Made by a program: the position numbers and the translations under genes. From the NCBI RefSeq assembly GCF_021155775.2, contig NC_060232.1, positions 13,242,251 to 13,306,250 of the forward strand: 64,000 nucleotides of DNA, given 5' to 3'. This DNA comes from Neodiprion pinetum. Its lineage: Eukaryota > Arthropoda > Insecta > Hymenoptera > Diprionidae. The stretch's first letter is position 1, and each line of letters starts with the position of its first letter. Below are positions 13,001-25,373 of the stretch, one piece after another. The notes under the pieces are model-generated. The model searched no databases. It was given only the letters and a program-made list of their open reading frames with translations, and had not been told where the DNA came from.

Positions 13001-16000
13001 GTACATGACATGCGATACATTAAAAGCTTGATATCTTGCCAGTAATGAGGCATTGAAATAAGAAAATTCCCGAGAATAGATAATAGAGAATAGAGAAGCT
13101 AGACATAATTGATGCCATTGTATGTCTGATTGTCAATGTACATTTCTATTAAAAGTACACGCTTTTAAGTGGGGATATTGTGTTATGAAAATCTGACTCA
13201 GGTTGCACATAAAAAAAAGCAAACTATCAAGCTTCCATTTTAAACCATTCGGAAAATAGCAGTGTTACTATTATTTATGCTGATAATAAATGAGTAACAT
13301 TGTTAACTGAAGAAATTCACTGAATTTGCTTTAATATTTTGCAATTTATTAAGTTGGCATACGTGTTTTTAAATTCTCATTTTTCTTTTTATGATTTTTT
13401 AAGCATATAGAAACGGAGAATACTCAGCAAGTAAACACCTGGATAAAATTGAAGATAGTGAAATGAGAGCGCTGTTGGCATCCATGTTAGAAAGAAATCC
13501 TGCAAACAGAAAGAGTGCTGAAATATACTTGGCTCAAGAACGTGGCAAGATTTTTCCAGAATATTTTTATTCGTTTCTTCAGTCATACATGCTGATATTT
13601 TCAGCTGCACCGATACTTTCACCAGATGAAAAGATAAACAGACTCAGAAAAGATATAGCTAATATAATAAATATATTAAAGACCGAAAGCAAGGAGAAAT
13701 CAAACCCGAGCGAGTCTTCTGCATCTGGTTGCCTCAAACTAGATGATAAAAATTCGGCATCAGTGAAAGAATTGGTTAATAGAGAGAACATAGCAAAATT
13801 CGTTCAATCTATTGAAGAAAAAGAAAAAATCGATGAAGAGAAAGCTATGAAGGATGTAAAAACCAGTGAACATCTGGAAGGACTTATTATAATAACTCAA
13901 CTAGTCACTTCTTGCATCCGAGGCTTACACCATTCACAATCGAAACTACAAAGCTTGGACATTTTATTGGAACTCGCAGAAAACACTACTGACGAAACGA
14001 TTTTGGACAGAATTCTACCTTATATAGTATGTAACACATTAAATGTCCTTAGAATAATAAAGTAACTCACAAAGCTCACGAATGCTCGTGAATTACGTTC
14101 TTATTCTTAGTAGTAGCCAACATATTCTCATCGTACATTGGTATATGTTTGTCGAGTTAATAGTTGATAGGAAAAAACATTTCTTATCATTTGCAGTTCC
14201 ATTTGGTTCACGACCCAGCGCCTCGTGTAAGAGTTTCTGCACTACACACATTAACGAAATGTTTATATCTGGTCAAGTCTATCCCCCCCACAGACGTAAA
14301 CATATTTCCAGAATACATACTGCCGGGATTGTCTCATGTAACGCTAGATGACGCTGTGATAGTTAGGGCAGCATATGCAGAAAACATTGCACACTTGGCT
14401 CACATAGCTCTGCGGTATTTGAAAAATTCTCATTTGACGAATTCGAGTAATAAAGAAGGACTAAAGCCGAGCTACGAGAGTGAACTTCAAACACTGCATG
14501 AGATGGTACGAATATGCAGTTCCATTCTTAGACAGAAATTGCTGCTGAAATTACCCTAAGAGGGTACTATTTGGACTTTTAAAAAAAATTTTTTTTCTCA
14601 ATTTTCAGGTTCAACAATCAGTTGCAATGCTGGTGACAGACTCTCAGAATCTGGTAAAACAGACCTTGATGGAGAATAGCTTAACAAAGCTGTGTGTATT
14701 TTTCGGAAAACAAAAAGCGAACGATGTGATACTGAGCCACATAATAACGTTTTTAAATGATAAGGACGACAAACAGCTCAGAGGGTCGTTTTTTGACTGT
14801 ATTGTCGGGGTCGCAGCCTACGTTGGCTGGCACAGCAGTTCCATTTTGATGCCTCTGCTTCAGCAGGGTCTCACCGACCCTGAAGAGTTTGTCACTACTA
14901 AAGCTATTAACGCTATGGCAACACTCACCGAGCTTGGCCTTCTGCATAAATCGGCTCTGTATCAATTGCTTTCAGAAAGTGTAGTTTTCTTGGTAAGTTT
15001 TGTGATACATAAAACGTATATTTACATAGTAATTATCAAACAAATTGTGGTTAATATCAATGCTTTCAGGATTCTTTTTAACAATATACATTGGTGATTG
15101 CATTTATTTGAAAATTAACAAACAGGATAACTGTAATACATTCACTAGATGGTTCCACTAGATGATTTACTGTTGAAATTTTCAGGTTCATCCCAATTTA
15201 TGGATTCGACATGCAATTGTGGGTTTCATTTCGGCCTCAGCAAGGACTTTAAATCTAGTCGATGTCCAGTGTAAAGTTCAAACAATGATCCAACCATATT
15301 TAAGACATCCATTAATACAAATTGAAAAGGAGGTTTTGCTGTTGGAGGCTCTAGTTGCTCCAATTCCGCGAATTGTTTATGACTCTGTCATTAAATACAA
15401 TGATATAGATGAATTATTCCGAGTTTTCGAGCAGAGGCAGAAGGCTCGGGTAAAAGCAATCTCTGGTATTATTCCACAGTACAGTGATATGAGTACTACA
15501 TTGAAAAATGTAAGTGAAACGACTAAAAATTTTTTATACAAAGTATTAAATTGAGTCAAATACATCGATGCTGGCTGAAGGTTTCAGCTGGGAATCTAAA
15601 ACTTGTACTTTTTAATACAAAAAGAACGAACTTTTTTATCAACTATTTTTGATATCTGTCTAGTTGTTCAGAAGATTAAGTTCAGAGGCAATGACAGAAA
15701 TGGAGGAGGATCAATTATTGATGATGAAACCGCATTTATTGAAAATCAATAAACATCGACAGTCAATAGAAGCAAAACAAGGAATGAACAAGTCTTCAGT
15801 CGGGAAACTTGAGTTGAATCTTATAAAGGACAAAGTGCGTCATCACATGGTTGTCCTATATCCTGACACAAAAAGTGATCTCGGCATGAATGCGTTCAAA
15901 AAAATTGATCGCAGAACTCCCGATAGTATTGTTACACACGCTACTATGAATCAGGAATGGCGTACGATGTTCGCTGCACAAGACAGTGTACAGGTTGGCC

Positions 16001-19000
16001 TTATCATTTCTTACCACCATATAATGATCATTTACCAACCTATTTATTATCTTGGGGGCGCCTATGGATAATATTTTCTCAAGTCGAAAGCATTACAAAT
16101 TATGACTTTCATGTATCAGTAAACATTTGTTCTTGATTTACTTTTACCAACGTAAATGTAAACCCCAAAGCATTTTTTCTTTCTTCAGCACTTATTGATT
16201 TTGACCAATGAATAATAAAAAATTTCGAAGAATTAGCAGTTTTCAACTTACGACGTTTTGTTTCTGCAAAGTGACTTGCTATAAAAAAAAAAATATGCAT
16301 GTCCATAAAATGATCACGTTCACTCAAAGTTTGCGAAAAAAAAACAACTTCAAACTCCCATTACAAACAATGACAATACATTTTCAAATTCAAACACAAA
16401 ATTGACTATCACCAAAATACATCATTTATAATTTTGTTGTTTTGTTTGAAAAAAAACTAAAATTTTCACCCCTGAATGGACATGGGACAAATTTCCTTTG
16501 ATGTTTTTTTTATTAATTTTCAACTTTTTAATTAGGATCTTCTGAAACAACACTGACTGTTGCATACAGAATGTCCAAATATGTGAATTAAATTTATTTT
16601 CAATGGTTCTGTGATCATCCGCACTAAATTCGATTAAAAATGACCAAGAAAGTAAAACAAAAGTAGAAGTGAAATTTTTTCTTTAAAAACAGTTTTATTT
16701 TCATTATTCACCGTTTAAAAGAATGTTGATGAGTTGAAGTTCGTGACTGTGGAGAATAATATTCTAATAAAGATCAAGGATGGACTGATGCACATTTAGC
16801 AATAAATTTTATTTTCTGTACGACGTTTCAGCAGGCCCCGCCTACCATCATCAGGTTTCTTCAATATAAATAATAACAAATAGTTACATGACTTACACTT
16901 GCTCACTAACTACACAGTTGGGTAATTGTTTATCTCTATTGCATCTAAATACTTTTTAGTGTTTTCAAATTTCATATTTACTTCTTTAAAGTCGAAAACT
17001 GCCACATTAGAACAACCAACATTGTATATAAAATTGAATGTAAAGACTGCGATAAGTGTTACACACGCCAGTCGTCACAGCATCTCAAAAAACGAATAGC
17101 AAATCATAAGTATGGTTTAAAAACTCGTGATCCTGATAGATCTGCTCTGGCTCAGCATTCATTGGTTGAAGGGCATAGTTTCGACTTTGAAAATGTAAAA
17201 ATAATTGACAAAGGAACCAGCTGGCATAAGAGGCTTATCAAGGAAGTGATAGACATATCTAAAAACCATACAGTCAACAAAAGAACTGACATACAAAAAC
17301 CTGAGTGATCTTTATTCGCACATCATCTAAACCGTCAATAAAAATTGGCGTGGACTGTTGTGCAAACAATTAGGCCAGTACACAAACAAATATGTAAACA
17401 GGTACTTGACTTTCAAATATTGTTGTTAAATTGACTATTAAGAGAACAGTTCGGATAGTATAGTCAGGTTGGAATTCACTTCCTTCTCGTACGCCATGCA
17501 ATAAACATCGCAAGCGTTAAGGAATGTCAATTTATGTAAGTGTTAAATAATTAATCTTCCATAGTAGTTTAAATAATAAGATAAAAATATTAAATGTTTG
17601 CATTTATGTACACTATGAAATTTGAAAACACTAAAAAGTATTTAGGTGCAATAGAGATAAAAAATTACCTAGCTGTGTAACGTTCTTATCGTGACAGCTA
17701 ATGAGCAAGTGTAAATCGTGTAACAATTTGTTATTATTTATATTAAAAAAACTTGGTGATGGTAGGCGGGGCCTGCCGAAACGTCGTACAGAAAATAAAA
17801 TTGATTACTAAATATGCATCAGTCCATCCTTGATCTTCATCCAGCGAATTCAAATCTTCATAAATATATTATTTGATTTGACGTTGAAAATTACGATTAG
17901 TCGTTATACATACTGTCAAAAATAAATTTAACTCCCATATTTGGAAATTTTGTATGCAATAGTCAGCTTCATTTCAGAATACCCTAATTAAGAGATTATT
18001 AATAGTTCAAAGAAAATTTATCCCATGTTGATTCAGGGGTAAATTTTTGTTTTGATAATTTTTCTTTTTCAAATGAAGAATATCAAAATTAAAAAAATGG
18101 TGCACTTTGGAAATTTCCAATCTTGCATCACGATTCGAAAGTATATTGCTATTATTTACGATGGGTGTTTGAATAATTTTTTTTCGTAAATTTTCAGTGA
18201 AAATTACTAGCTTATGTCGCGATAATTTTTGACTTAGAGCAAGACATCCTTGAGAAACAGAATGAAGTGGTGGTTCGTTAATCTAGAGCAATAAGTGCAA
18301 AGAGAGAAAATAAAATTCTTTGAGGTATGTTTCTATGTTGAACAAGTAACAGATAAAATAAATTTAAGTAAAATTCGATAGTCGAAAATTAGAACGCTTT
18401 ACACCTTAAAAAAAATAACATTTGAAGGGTTATTGTGGTGTAGTAGAATATTTCGACAATTCAGTTTTATTATAACAGTTACTAGTATTTTCCAATAGAA
18501 TTGCTCAAACTTCAAGATTGATGCGATTCCGTCTTACGGATCTATCTAAAGTTGAAAGAAGACAAAGTCTTACAGATTTTACTGTGAAATACTAGTAATC
18601 CGCTGTAACAAAAATAAGTTGTTCAAGTATTCCATTACAACATGCAACAGCCCTTGGGATATTATTATTTTCAAGTAATTTAGGAAAGCGGTGAAGAAAT
18701 AACCGCAAGTTTTTCTGCTTCCAGCATACAATTGTAAAGATGTCGGATATGACTGGAGGTGGAAGTAGTCCCAGCAACAGTGTCCATGGTGGGGATATAC
18801 ATTTGTCGCCACAGCACAGCCTGACAGATGTAAACAGTATGAACGATCACTCCCTGCATGAAAGATCTTATATTCAATGTGAGTTTTTGAAACTTTTCCT
18901 ATGTCGTGGTAACCAAACTATGAAATTTTTTTCCAGAAATTCCAACTATAGAAAAATCTGACTTAAGATGCGTCTATTTCTTGTGTCATAGTTTACATTC

Positions 19001-22000
19001 TGCGTGCACGATTATTAATCAAAATTACCTGAATTTGCGATAGTCGCAACCCTCTATGGTTTTGCAGACCGATGTGCTCCATGCAGACTGGAACTGCGGC
19101 AGTTAACATTTAGGAAACAGGAACAGCACTCTGCTGCACTAAGAGCACAACACTGGGCTGATAACATTGCGTGGCAAACTGGTGAGAGCTAATATTCTTT
19201 TTATTTCATTGAAAGCTTCATCAGCTTGGTGTCAAAGAAAGCGGCAGAACGATTAAAGTCTTATCAACAATATGATTTTTTTTTTTTACTAATCTCCAAT
19301 AATACGAAGGTTCTCGGTTGTTGGCGAGTGGCTGGAAGCCGCGTGGTATCCCTGTAGCTTACTTGCACGAACATCGGGCAGCTGTCAACAAATTGGTTTC
19401 CATCCCTGATACAAGCCTCTTTGCTAGCAGCGCTGCTGATGGGTGCGTCAGAGTTTGGGATGTCAGCAAAATGGAAGGCAGAAATATTGCCAATCGTTCA
19501 AGGTACTTGCAAGAACTTCATTGCGCATACGAATTTCAGAGTGAAAAGGATGCCTATAATCAGTAGTTATAAATGGAGAATACAAAAAATGTTTGATAAA
19601 ATATTTAGCGTGAGTCGTTAGTTTACAATTTTGTAGTTGAACTAAGAACAAAAAACAGTGGTAAACAGATATAATTGGTGAGGATATCATATACTGCAGA
19701 TCCTTAAGGGGGGATGGTTGCTCTTTCGTGTTTCAGTTTTAAGGTAACTTTGAATAGCTGCTATTGATGCGAAAGGGTTAACAAATCACCAACACTAGAA
19801 AGACACTAGTATTGTGTCTATTTCAATTTTCTCACGGACTAGAGTGATTGAGGTTTGAAATTGACTCTGTGAGTTATAAAACAGACGTATTGAAGTTCGA
19901 TAAAATGACGAAAAATGTACTGAATTTAGCGGATTTTAGCAGCTCTTTGGTTTATATCTCACCGACTACATTTCAGATCTGAATCATTCTAGTACGTGTA
20001 CAAAATTTCATAAATGCAGTAGTAACAGTTTTGACATCGTTGTATGAAAAATATTTTAAAGTTTTGTTGCAAGTAAAGTGAATGTCGTTAATTATATATG
20101 AACCATTTTTCATATTAGAAAGCTTATAATCAGTAAATATAGATAAATAATAGTACACAAAATCAGTATTCTTCAGCCATGTAATCGATGGTGATTTACA
20201 AACCTTATCGTATCAATAGTAGATATTCAAGTTAACTTAAGTATCAAACGCAAAAGGGTGAGCACTCCTTAATTTTCGTAAATGATAAACTTTGATCAAT
20301 AATATTTTTTCCAGACAAGCATATGTCCATAGAGGCGGTCCGTTATTCGGCCTAGCAGTGTGTGATCAAGGACAGTCAATAGCAAGTTCAGCGAGCCAAT
20401 CTGGATCTGTCTTTGTTTTGAGAATTGAACAAGCATCGAATAAAATGAATGTTCTCTATACGAGGCAGCTTGATTTACAGGTATTTGGGTTTGAGCTTTA
20501 ACTATAAACTTGACATTCAATCCCCCATTGAAAAATTCCCCCTATCCAAGTCTGTAAAATGTCTCTGTCAATGTCCGTGAATGGAAGAAAATAGGGATAT
20601 TTAGAGTAATTCTATACGTGAATTCATAAACTTCTGTCATTAATCCTACATTTTTTCGGTTAGCTTCGTCATTTTCCTGCATTTCTCATGATCTTTCTGT
20701 TCTTCTTTTAGAATATTTACGTCAAATTCTAAAATTTTTTTGCGTATCATATAATGTTTTTTCAATTCGCTGTTAAATCATACCTTATTTTTTCACATTT
20801 TCCTGGAGAACTGTAATCGAAAGATAATGTTTCATTAGCTTAAGGGGTAACAAAACTGTAAAAACCTAAAAAATGCACGATTTTTTTTGTTTTTTGTTGG
20901 AAGAAAAGGTAATAAGTTGATAATGTTTGAGGAAGTTATTAGGCATATATTTAAGTTAATACGAAAGATTATTATCGAGAATTATTAAAAAATGGTGACA
21001 CTGAAGCCATTCTCGCGAGACATGTGACAAAAAAAAGCATCACTCAATCTACACATTATTATCTACAGAAAACGTAGTAAATTTAAACATATTTATTAAC
21101 AAATAAGTGCACTTTCTATGGTCGAAAATTGAACATTTTCATTCAAATACTCGCGAATTACACAAAAATTAATATTCTCAAAATCCCCTACATATTCCTC
21201 TGGCTATAGACATGTCGATTAAGTAGTTTTTTTGTTCAACATTCAAATTTGCACTAGTTATACTGCGTGCCACACAATTCAACATGTCTCGCGAGAATAG
21301 CTCCAGTGTCGCCATTTTTTAATATTTGTTGACAATAATTTTTGTATTTTCCTTAAATATATGCCTAATAAATTCTTTGAATATTATCTTATTTCCTTTT
21401 GTTCCATTCAAAAAAAAAGTGATTAAAAAGTTCTATTCTTTTGTTTTTACAGTGGTGTTGCCCCATAATTCAATCATTACTCCAACCTTTTTCTTTAATA
21501 ACAATAAATATTTATTTGATTCACATCAATATGAGTTCAGGTATCAGCTAAAACCAATTAAATTTTAAATACCTGTACTAATATTGACTCGTAAGTACCT
21601 GTACATAAAATATTCACTAGATCATAAGAAAAGCCATATGCTTTGATTGAGTGAATGAAATTCTATTCTATAGCAAAAGATAGTACAAAGACGAAAAGAT
21701 GTTCGTAAAGAATCGAAATTTTGCAATTCAAACAAATTTATGATATTTTAGAACAAACAAAAATTCTAAGAATCCAATTTTGGGCAAATGTAGAAGATTG
21801 CAGAAATTTTTGAGACAAATTTATACACCCACAGAAATAGTGTTGAAACTTTTAAAGAGTTACAAAAATTTATAGAATAACTTAGATCATTTCAGATAAA
21901 CACAGAGTCGGATAAACGGAAAAATCTGTAGAGATTAAATTTGCAGAGAAAATATACATTTTTTTTATAAAATTGTGAAATTCTCTGGATAGTTTTTTTT

Positions 22001-24128
22001 TTAAGAAGTTCATCTCTGAAATCTTGAGAGATTAACAGAGTAAGTTTTCGCTTTTATTTTTTGTGTTTTGAGCTATTACACAACAGAAGGACTGACGTAC
22101 TACTTTCTTAATTATTTCCTATTTTTTCGTGACATAATTTTTGCGTTTTGAGTGTTATTCAGATTGCTTTCTACAGTTAGCTGGTTAACAAAGATTCTTC
22201 TTGCCTAAGAACTGCTCAAAATTCATGATTAATTCATATTTCAGGAAGAGGGTTGCGCCGTCGATCTACAGTACTTAGATTCTGGTTCTCAGTCAGTCCT
22301 GGTCTATGCTACGTTGTACGGATCTCTGATAGGGTGGGATCTGAGGTGCCCTGGAACAGCATGGCGTCTAGAAAATGACCTGAAACATGGGGTCATCACC
22401 TCTTTCTGTGTTAACAACTATCAACAATGGTTGACATTAGGAACAAGCTCTGGAGTTCATATATGCTGGGATCTAAGATTTCAACTGCCAATCAGTAGCA
22501 TAAAACATCCCACAGGTAAGCTACTGAGTGAATGATGCAGTTCCGAAGACTTCATATAATCGACAAAGTCCTCTATTCACGTACTTATTTTTAGGTGCAA
22601 GAGTTAGGAAAGTGATTACTCATCCGACGGAACATTCTTGGATTCTCTCAGCTGTGCAAGGAAACAATGAAATATCAATGTGGAACTTGGAAACAGGATT
22701 TCGACAGACGGTCCTGTGGGCATCAAGTGCACCACCTTTGAGTCACACACAGACTGGTCACAGCATTTGTGCTATGCACTCAGGTGCTATTGATCGAAAC
22801 GGGTTTCTTCTTGCTGGTGGAACTGACATGAGGCTTCGATTTTGGGACTTACAGAATCCTAATGAATCATATGTTGCCTTACCTGCCGCTAACGACACAG
22901 TGCCTCCAAATTCCTTAGCTTATGAGTAAGTGTGCAGCAATACAAGTGCAAATGAATATTCAAATCCTAAAGACAAATATACCCATCAGTTTGAAAGTTG
23001 GTTTCAGAAACATGCACAAAATATGCATCGTTTTGAGAATAAATGGGTTGTAAAGATCTCTAACAGTATTGTTTGTGTCAATGACAGTAAACATAATTGA
23101 AACAATATTCCCACTACGCGATAGAAATTACTTTGAGCAAGTTCGAATAACACAAGTTCAGATATTGACAATTTGAGTAAGTGTTCTTTAATCGAGATGC
23201 TTAAAGTCTGGTGTTTTTGATATGATTTTAATGTTTTTGGGCTTATTTTATTAACATAGAAATCTTTAGGGATCACTTGAAAAAAGTTTTACCTATAGTC
23301 ACATTTAGAGTAGATCAAAATAGATTTATATGGGTACGATGTACCAGACGTTCATCAATAATTGAATTGAATTAGATCAAAAACCGCTAAAATTGAGCAC
23401 TTTGAATGTTCTAATTAGTTTTATCAAATTGTTGATATCCCAGCTTGTGTTGCTAGAGTTTGCCCAGATTCTTTTTTATTGCACAGAATTGTTGCTTCAT
23501 TCGTGTTCACCGTCATTAGCACGAATAATGCTACTGGAGATATTTATCTGGATCTGATTGGCGTAAATTTGAAAGAACTATATACTCAAGACCACCAGAA
23601 TTGGCAAAATTCCACTATAATTTTTACACTATAGTATAATGAAAAACGTAACTTGAGTCTCCGCCAGAAACATCTCTCATTCAGTTTGTGGAGTTGCGAA
23701 TTTTCTATGTGATAATACTCAGCTAAATGAGTAACAATTGATGTAATCCATTGTTTACTCGATTATTTCATCACACAAATTAGAAATTAGAAACTGTATA
23801 CTTTTAAAGCTAATGAATTACCTACTTGCTAGGAATTACAGAACAAAAAAATTTTAGTTCTACAGATAAGTCACAAGAATGTATTTTCTGTTGCAGGCAA
23901 CGACTTATTGATGGAACCAATGTAGTACAAGAGGTATTGGTTGGCGGCGTTACGACTGGAAGTGTCACCGGAACTACTGTCCGAGGTAGAGGACACGAAG
24001 AAGGTGGTCAGGGCCAAGGGCCAGATTCTCCTCCAGCCGGTCACCACGATGCAATATCTGCTGTCGCTATGTCAAATACTTGTATATTAACTGGTAGTAC
24101 AGATGGTTTAATACAGGTCTGGAAATAA
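10090..24128 (+). CDS. Vps15: Vps15 / PIK3R4, regulatory subunit of class III PI3-kinase
   Basis: Vps15 anchors and regulates Vps34 (PI3P production in endosomal sorting and autophagy). Coding exons: 10090-10181, 10242-10422, 12318-12461, 12559-12713, 12810-13000, 13404-14026, 14197-14505, 14609-14992, 15186-15509, 15664-15993, 18725-18878, 19068-19181, 19310-19502, 20315-20480, 22245-22515, 22595-22925, 23897-24128. All junctions are GT-AG and keep frame, giving 1397 residues (human protein 1358). The start MGNQL is the N-myristoylation signal typical of the family. The kinase domain has the VVKVF lysine (K53), HGDIK (144-148) and DFA (164-166) in place of HRD and DFG, as in other Vps15 proteins. 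HEAT-type helices follow (about 370-800), then a variable linker, then WD40 repeats from about 1000 to the end, closing with LIQVWK. The exon 11 linker is the least certain part. Poly(A) candidates are ATTAAA at 24462 and AATAAA at 24806. Confidence 0.97.
10423..12317 (+). other. Vps15 intron 2
   Basis: An AT-rich intron of about 1.9 kb between GTGAGT and TTTTCAG. No nested gene, RNA gene or clear transposon was recognised. Confidence 0.7.
16819..16857 (-). ncRNA. Hairpin with hammerhead-like core in the PLE left arm
   Basis: On the minus strand this arm reads CTGATGA, then GGTAGGC-GGG-GCCTGC, then TGAAACGTC. CTGATGA and GAAA around a stem are the hallmarks of hammerhead ribozymes, which are known in Penelope-like pseudo-LTRs. 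The closing base pair of stem II is poor here and stems I and III were not established, so this is a candidate only. Confidence 0.35.
17018..17308 (+). pseudogene. GIY-YIG endonuclease domain of a Penelope-like element (fragment)
   Basis: An open frame without its own start codon encodes 96 residues ending in QKPE-stop. It begins NIVYKIECKDCDKCYTRQ, the PLE version of the GIY-YIG motif with the CX2C pair (C-KD-C). It continues with KKRIANH and ALAQHSLVEGHSFDFENVKI, carrying the His residues of the PLE-specific CCHH zinc-binding motif. The frame stays open about 40 bases upstream, but the catalytic reverse transcriptase is absent, so this is a remnant. Its intact frame suggests a fairly young insertion. 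Confidence 0.85.
17752..17790 (+). ncRNA. Hairpin with hammerhead-like core in the PLE right arm
   Basis: The right arm reads GGTGATG, then the 7-bp stem GGTAGGC / GCCTGCC with a GGG loop, then GAAACGTCGTACAG. The stem pairs fully with one G-U. The conserved C of CUGAUGA is G in this copy, so if the motif is a ribozyme this copy is probably weakened. Confidence 0.35.
19704..20272. mobile_element. TTAA-flanked MITE-like element in Vps15 intron 13
   Basis: TTAA at 19704-19707 is followed by GGGGGGATGGTTGCTCTTTC; the reversed right end is TTAA-GGAGTGCTCACCCTTTTG at 20269-20272. The two ends share TGCTC, TTTCGTGTTT/TTTGCGTTT and TTTTAAG/ACTTAAG, so the terminal repeats are imperfect. There is no coding capacity. 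Confidence 0.5.
20844..21464. mobile_element. Long-arm palindromic MITE in Vps15 intron 14
   Basis: TTAA-GGGGTAACAAAACTGTAAAA on the left matches reversed GGGGCAACACCACTGTAAAA on the right, which is followed by ATAA. The arms match inward for about 180 bp, including TTATTAGGCATATATTTAA and ATTCTCGCGAGACATGT, leaving a central spacer of about 250 bp. No transposase. The outer TTAA/ATAA pair suggests a TTAA target duplication with one mutation. Confidence 0.7.
23071..23530. mobile_element. Inverted-repeat element in Vps15 intron 16
   Basis: The left arm 23071-23175 and right arm 23425-23530 are reverse complements with divergence; shared blocks are AATGACAGTAAAC/AATGACGGTGAAC, AACACAAG and GATATTGACAATTTG/GATATCAACAATTTG. 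A third copy of the same arm borders the solo LTR at 58092-58260, which shows it is a dispersed family. Confidence 0.6.
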
Positions 24129-25373
24129 GCAGTTATTGATCTAGGAATTTTCAAATTTAAGTAAGAAAGTAGAAAAGTTTGAAATACGTTCAGTTTTGAA
24201 GCATTTGGATCGAGTACGACAAATTCTTTTTATTGTTTCATAGCCACCTTCGATATGTCGTATTTAACTCTTTTATCATTTTTGTTTCACTGCGCTGGTC
24301 GTCAATGTGCAAGTGTATGGATATTAGTTTGTCAATACGATTGCTATGCTGGTCCCACATTTATCGGGATACATTATTCGAACTCACAGAAAAGTGTTGT
24401 CAAACTGTCAAACTTAGTTCTGGACAAAAAAAGACTATCGAATTCGAGCAATATGGAAAAAATTAAATATAATACTTATGATTAGGAAATCTTAAATTTA
24501 TACATGACTATATTTTTGTAAAAATTCTTACGTTATTGTAACGTATTGCAAAGTACGCTGTAAACAATTGTACATAGCGAATTCAAAATTAATTTACCAC
24601 TATATAGTCAAATTTTAGTATTCCAGTATTTTTAATGACCACATATGTTATTTGTATGGAAATCGAGGCTATAAAAATAAGAATGATCATTTTTTTTTTT
24701 ATTCCACAAAATTATGAAACATAAATGTGGCTGATGTTATAGTAGTTACGCAGTAAACGAATTAAAAAAAGTAACCATCAGATAATACAATAATAATGTA
24801 CTGTAAATAAACTAAGCTTATTATATTATAATTGGTCGTAGTTATATATACCATATATATCATTTTGTTTATTTCTATAGTTTTTCTATGTTTATCAGAT
24901 AAGAGCGTTCGTAATTCGTAAAAATTATTCTACATATCAGCATCTCAGTTGATTGTGGATACAAAAGTCATGAAAGTATATCCAATAATGCATAATTATA
25001 TTTATTTATGGCAATTTCGTCTGTATATTAATCATTAGGTACACATAACACAGATCATAGTTATTAGCCATACATTTATATTAACGTACAATGATGATTA
25101 TCGTGGTCACAGCTTTATGAGATTTCCTGAAAAGTGAGCAAGGGATAAAAAAAGGGGAGAAACGAGCATACTCACTAATGTATTCCTATTCGTATATTCA
25201 TATTGTCAAATTGTTATAATATACGTAATACATACATACGTATATACATGTATGATATACATAAATGTGTATAAATAAAACCATTCTTTTTTACTGAAAA
25301 CGTACAGCAGGCGCTAAAATTGAGTTTTGCTCTACAAATTCGCAATAATTGAGATGTTTCTTTATAAACGATA
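24129..25373. other. Vps15 3' UTR and convergent intergenic stretch
   Basis: This holds the probable Vps15 3' UTR, with ATTAAA at 24462-24467 and AATAAA at 24806-24811 as polyadenylation candidates. AT-rich sequence with TA-rich tracts near 25203-25262 follows, up to the stop codon of the minus-strand peptide gene. No other gene is seen. Confidence 0.5.

Larger units (their letters stand above)
16770..17837 (+). mobile_element. Penelope-like element fragment with inverted terminal arms
   Basis: Inverted arms at 16770-16976 and 17611-17837 match almost base for base over long stretches, including GATCAAGGATGGACTGATGC at the outer ends and AAACACTAAAAAGTATTTAG at the inner ends. Between them lies the C-terminal GIY-YIG endonuclease region of a Penelope-like retroelement. 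The reverse-transcriptase part is missing, as in 5'-truncated copies flanked by pseudo-LTRs in inverted order. It lies in Vps15 intron 10 on the sense strand. Confidence 0.8.
16051..18409. mobile_element. Palindromic DNA element in Vps15 intron 10, interrupted by a PLE
   Basis: The left arm (about 16080-16620) and right arm (about 17910-18405) are diverged reverse complements for roughly 500 bp. Shared blocks include TTCAGGGGT next to GGGACAAATT/AAATTTATCCC, CATATTTGGA with GTATGCAA, and CAATAAGTGC. The right end closes with CCTTAA (TTAA at 18406-18409); the left end is near CTTGGGGGCG. No transposase reading frame is seen, so it is a non-autonomous foldback or MITE-like element. The sequence between the arms contains a Penelope-like insertion, described separately. 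Confidence 0.65.
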
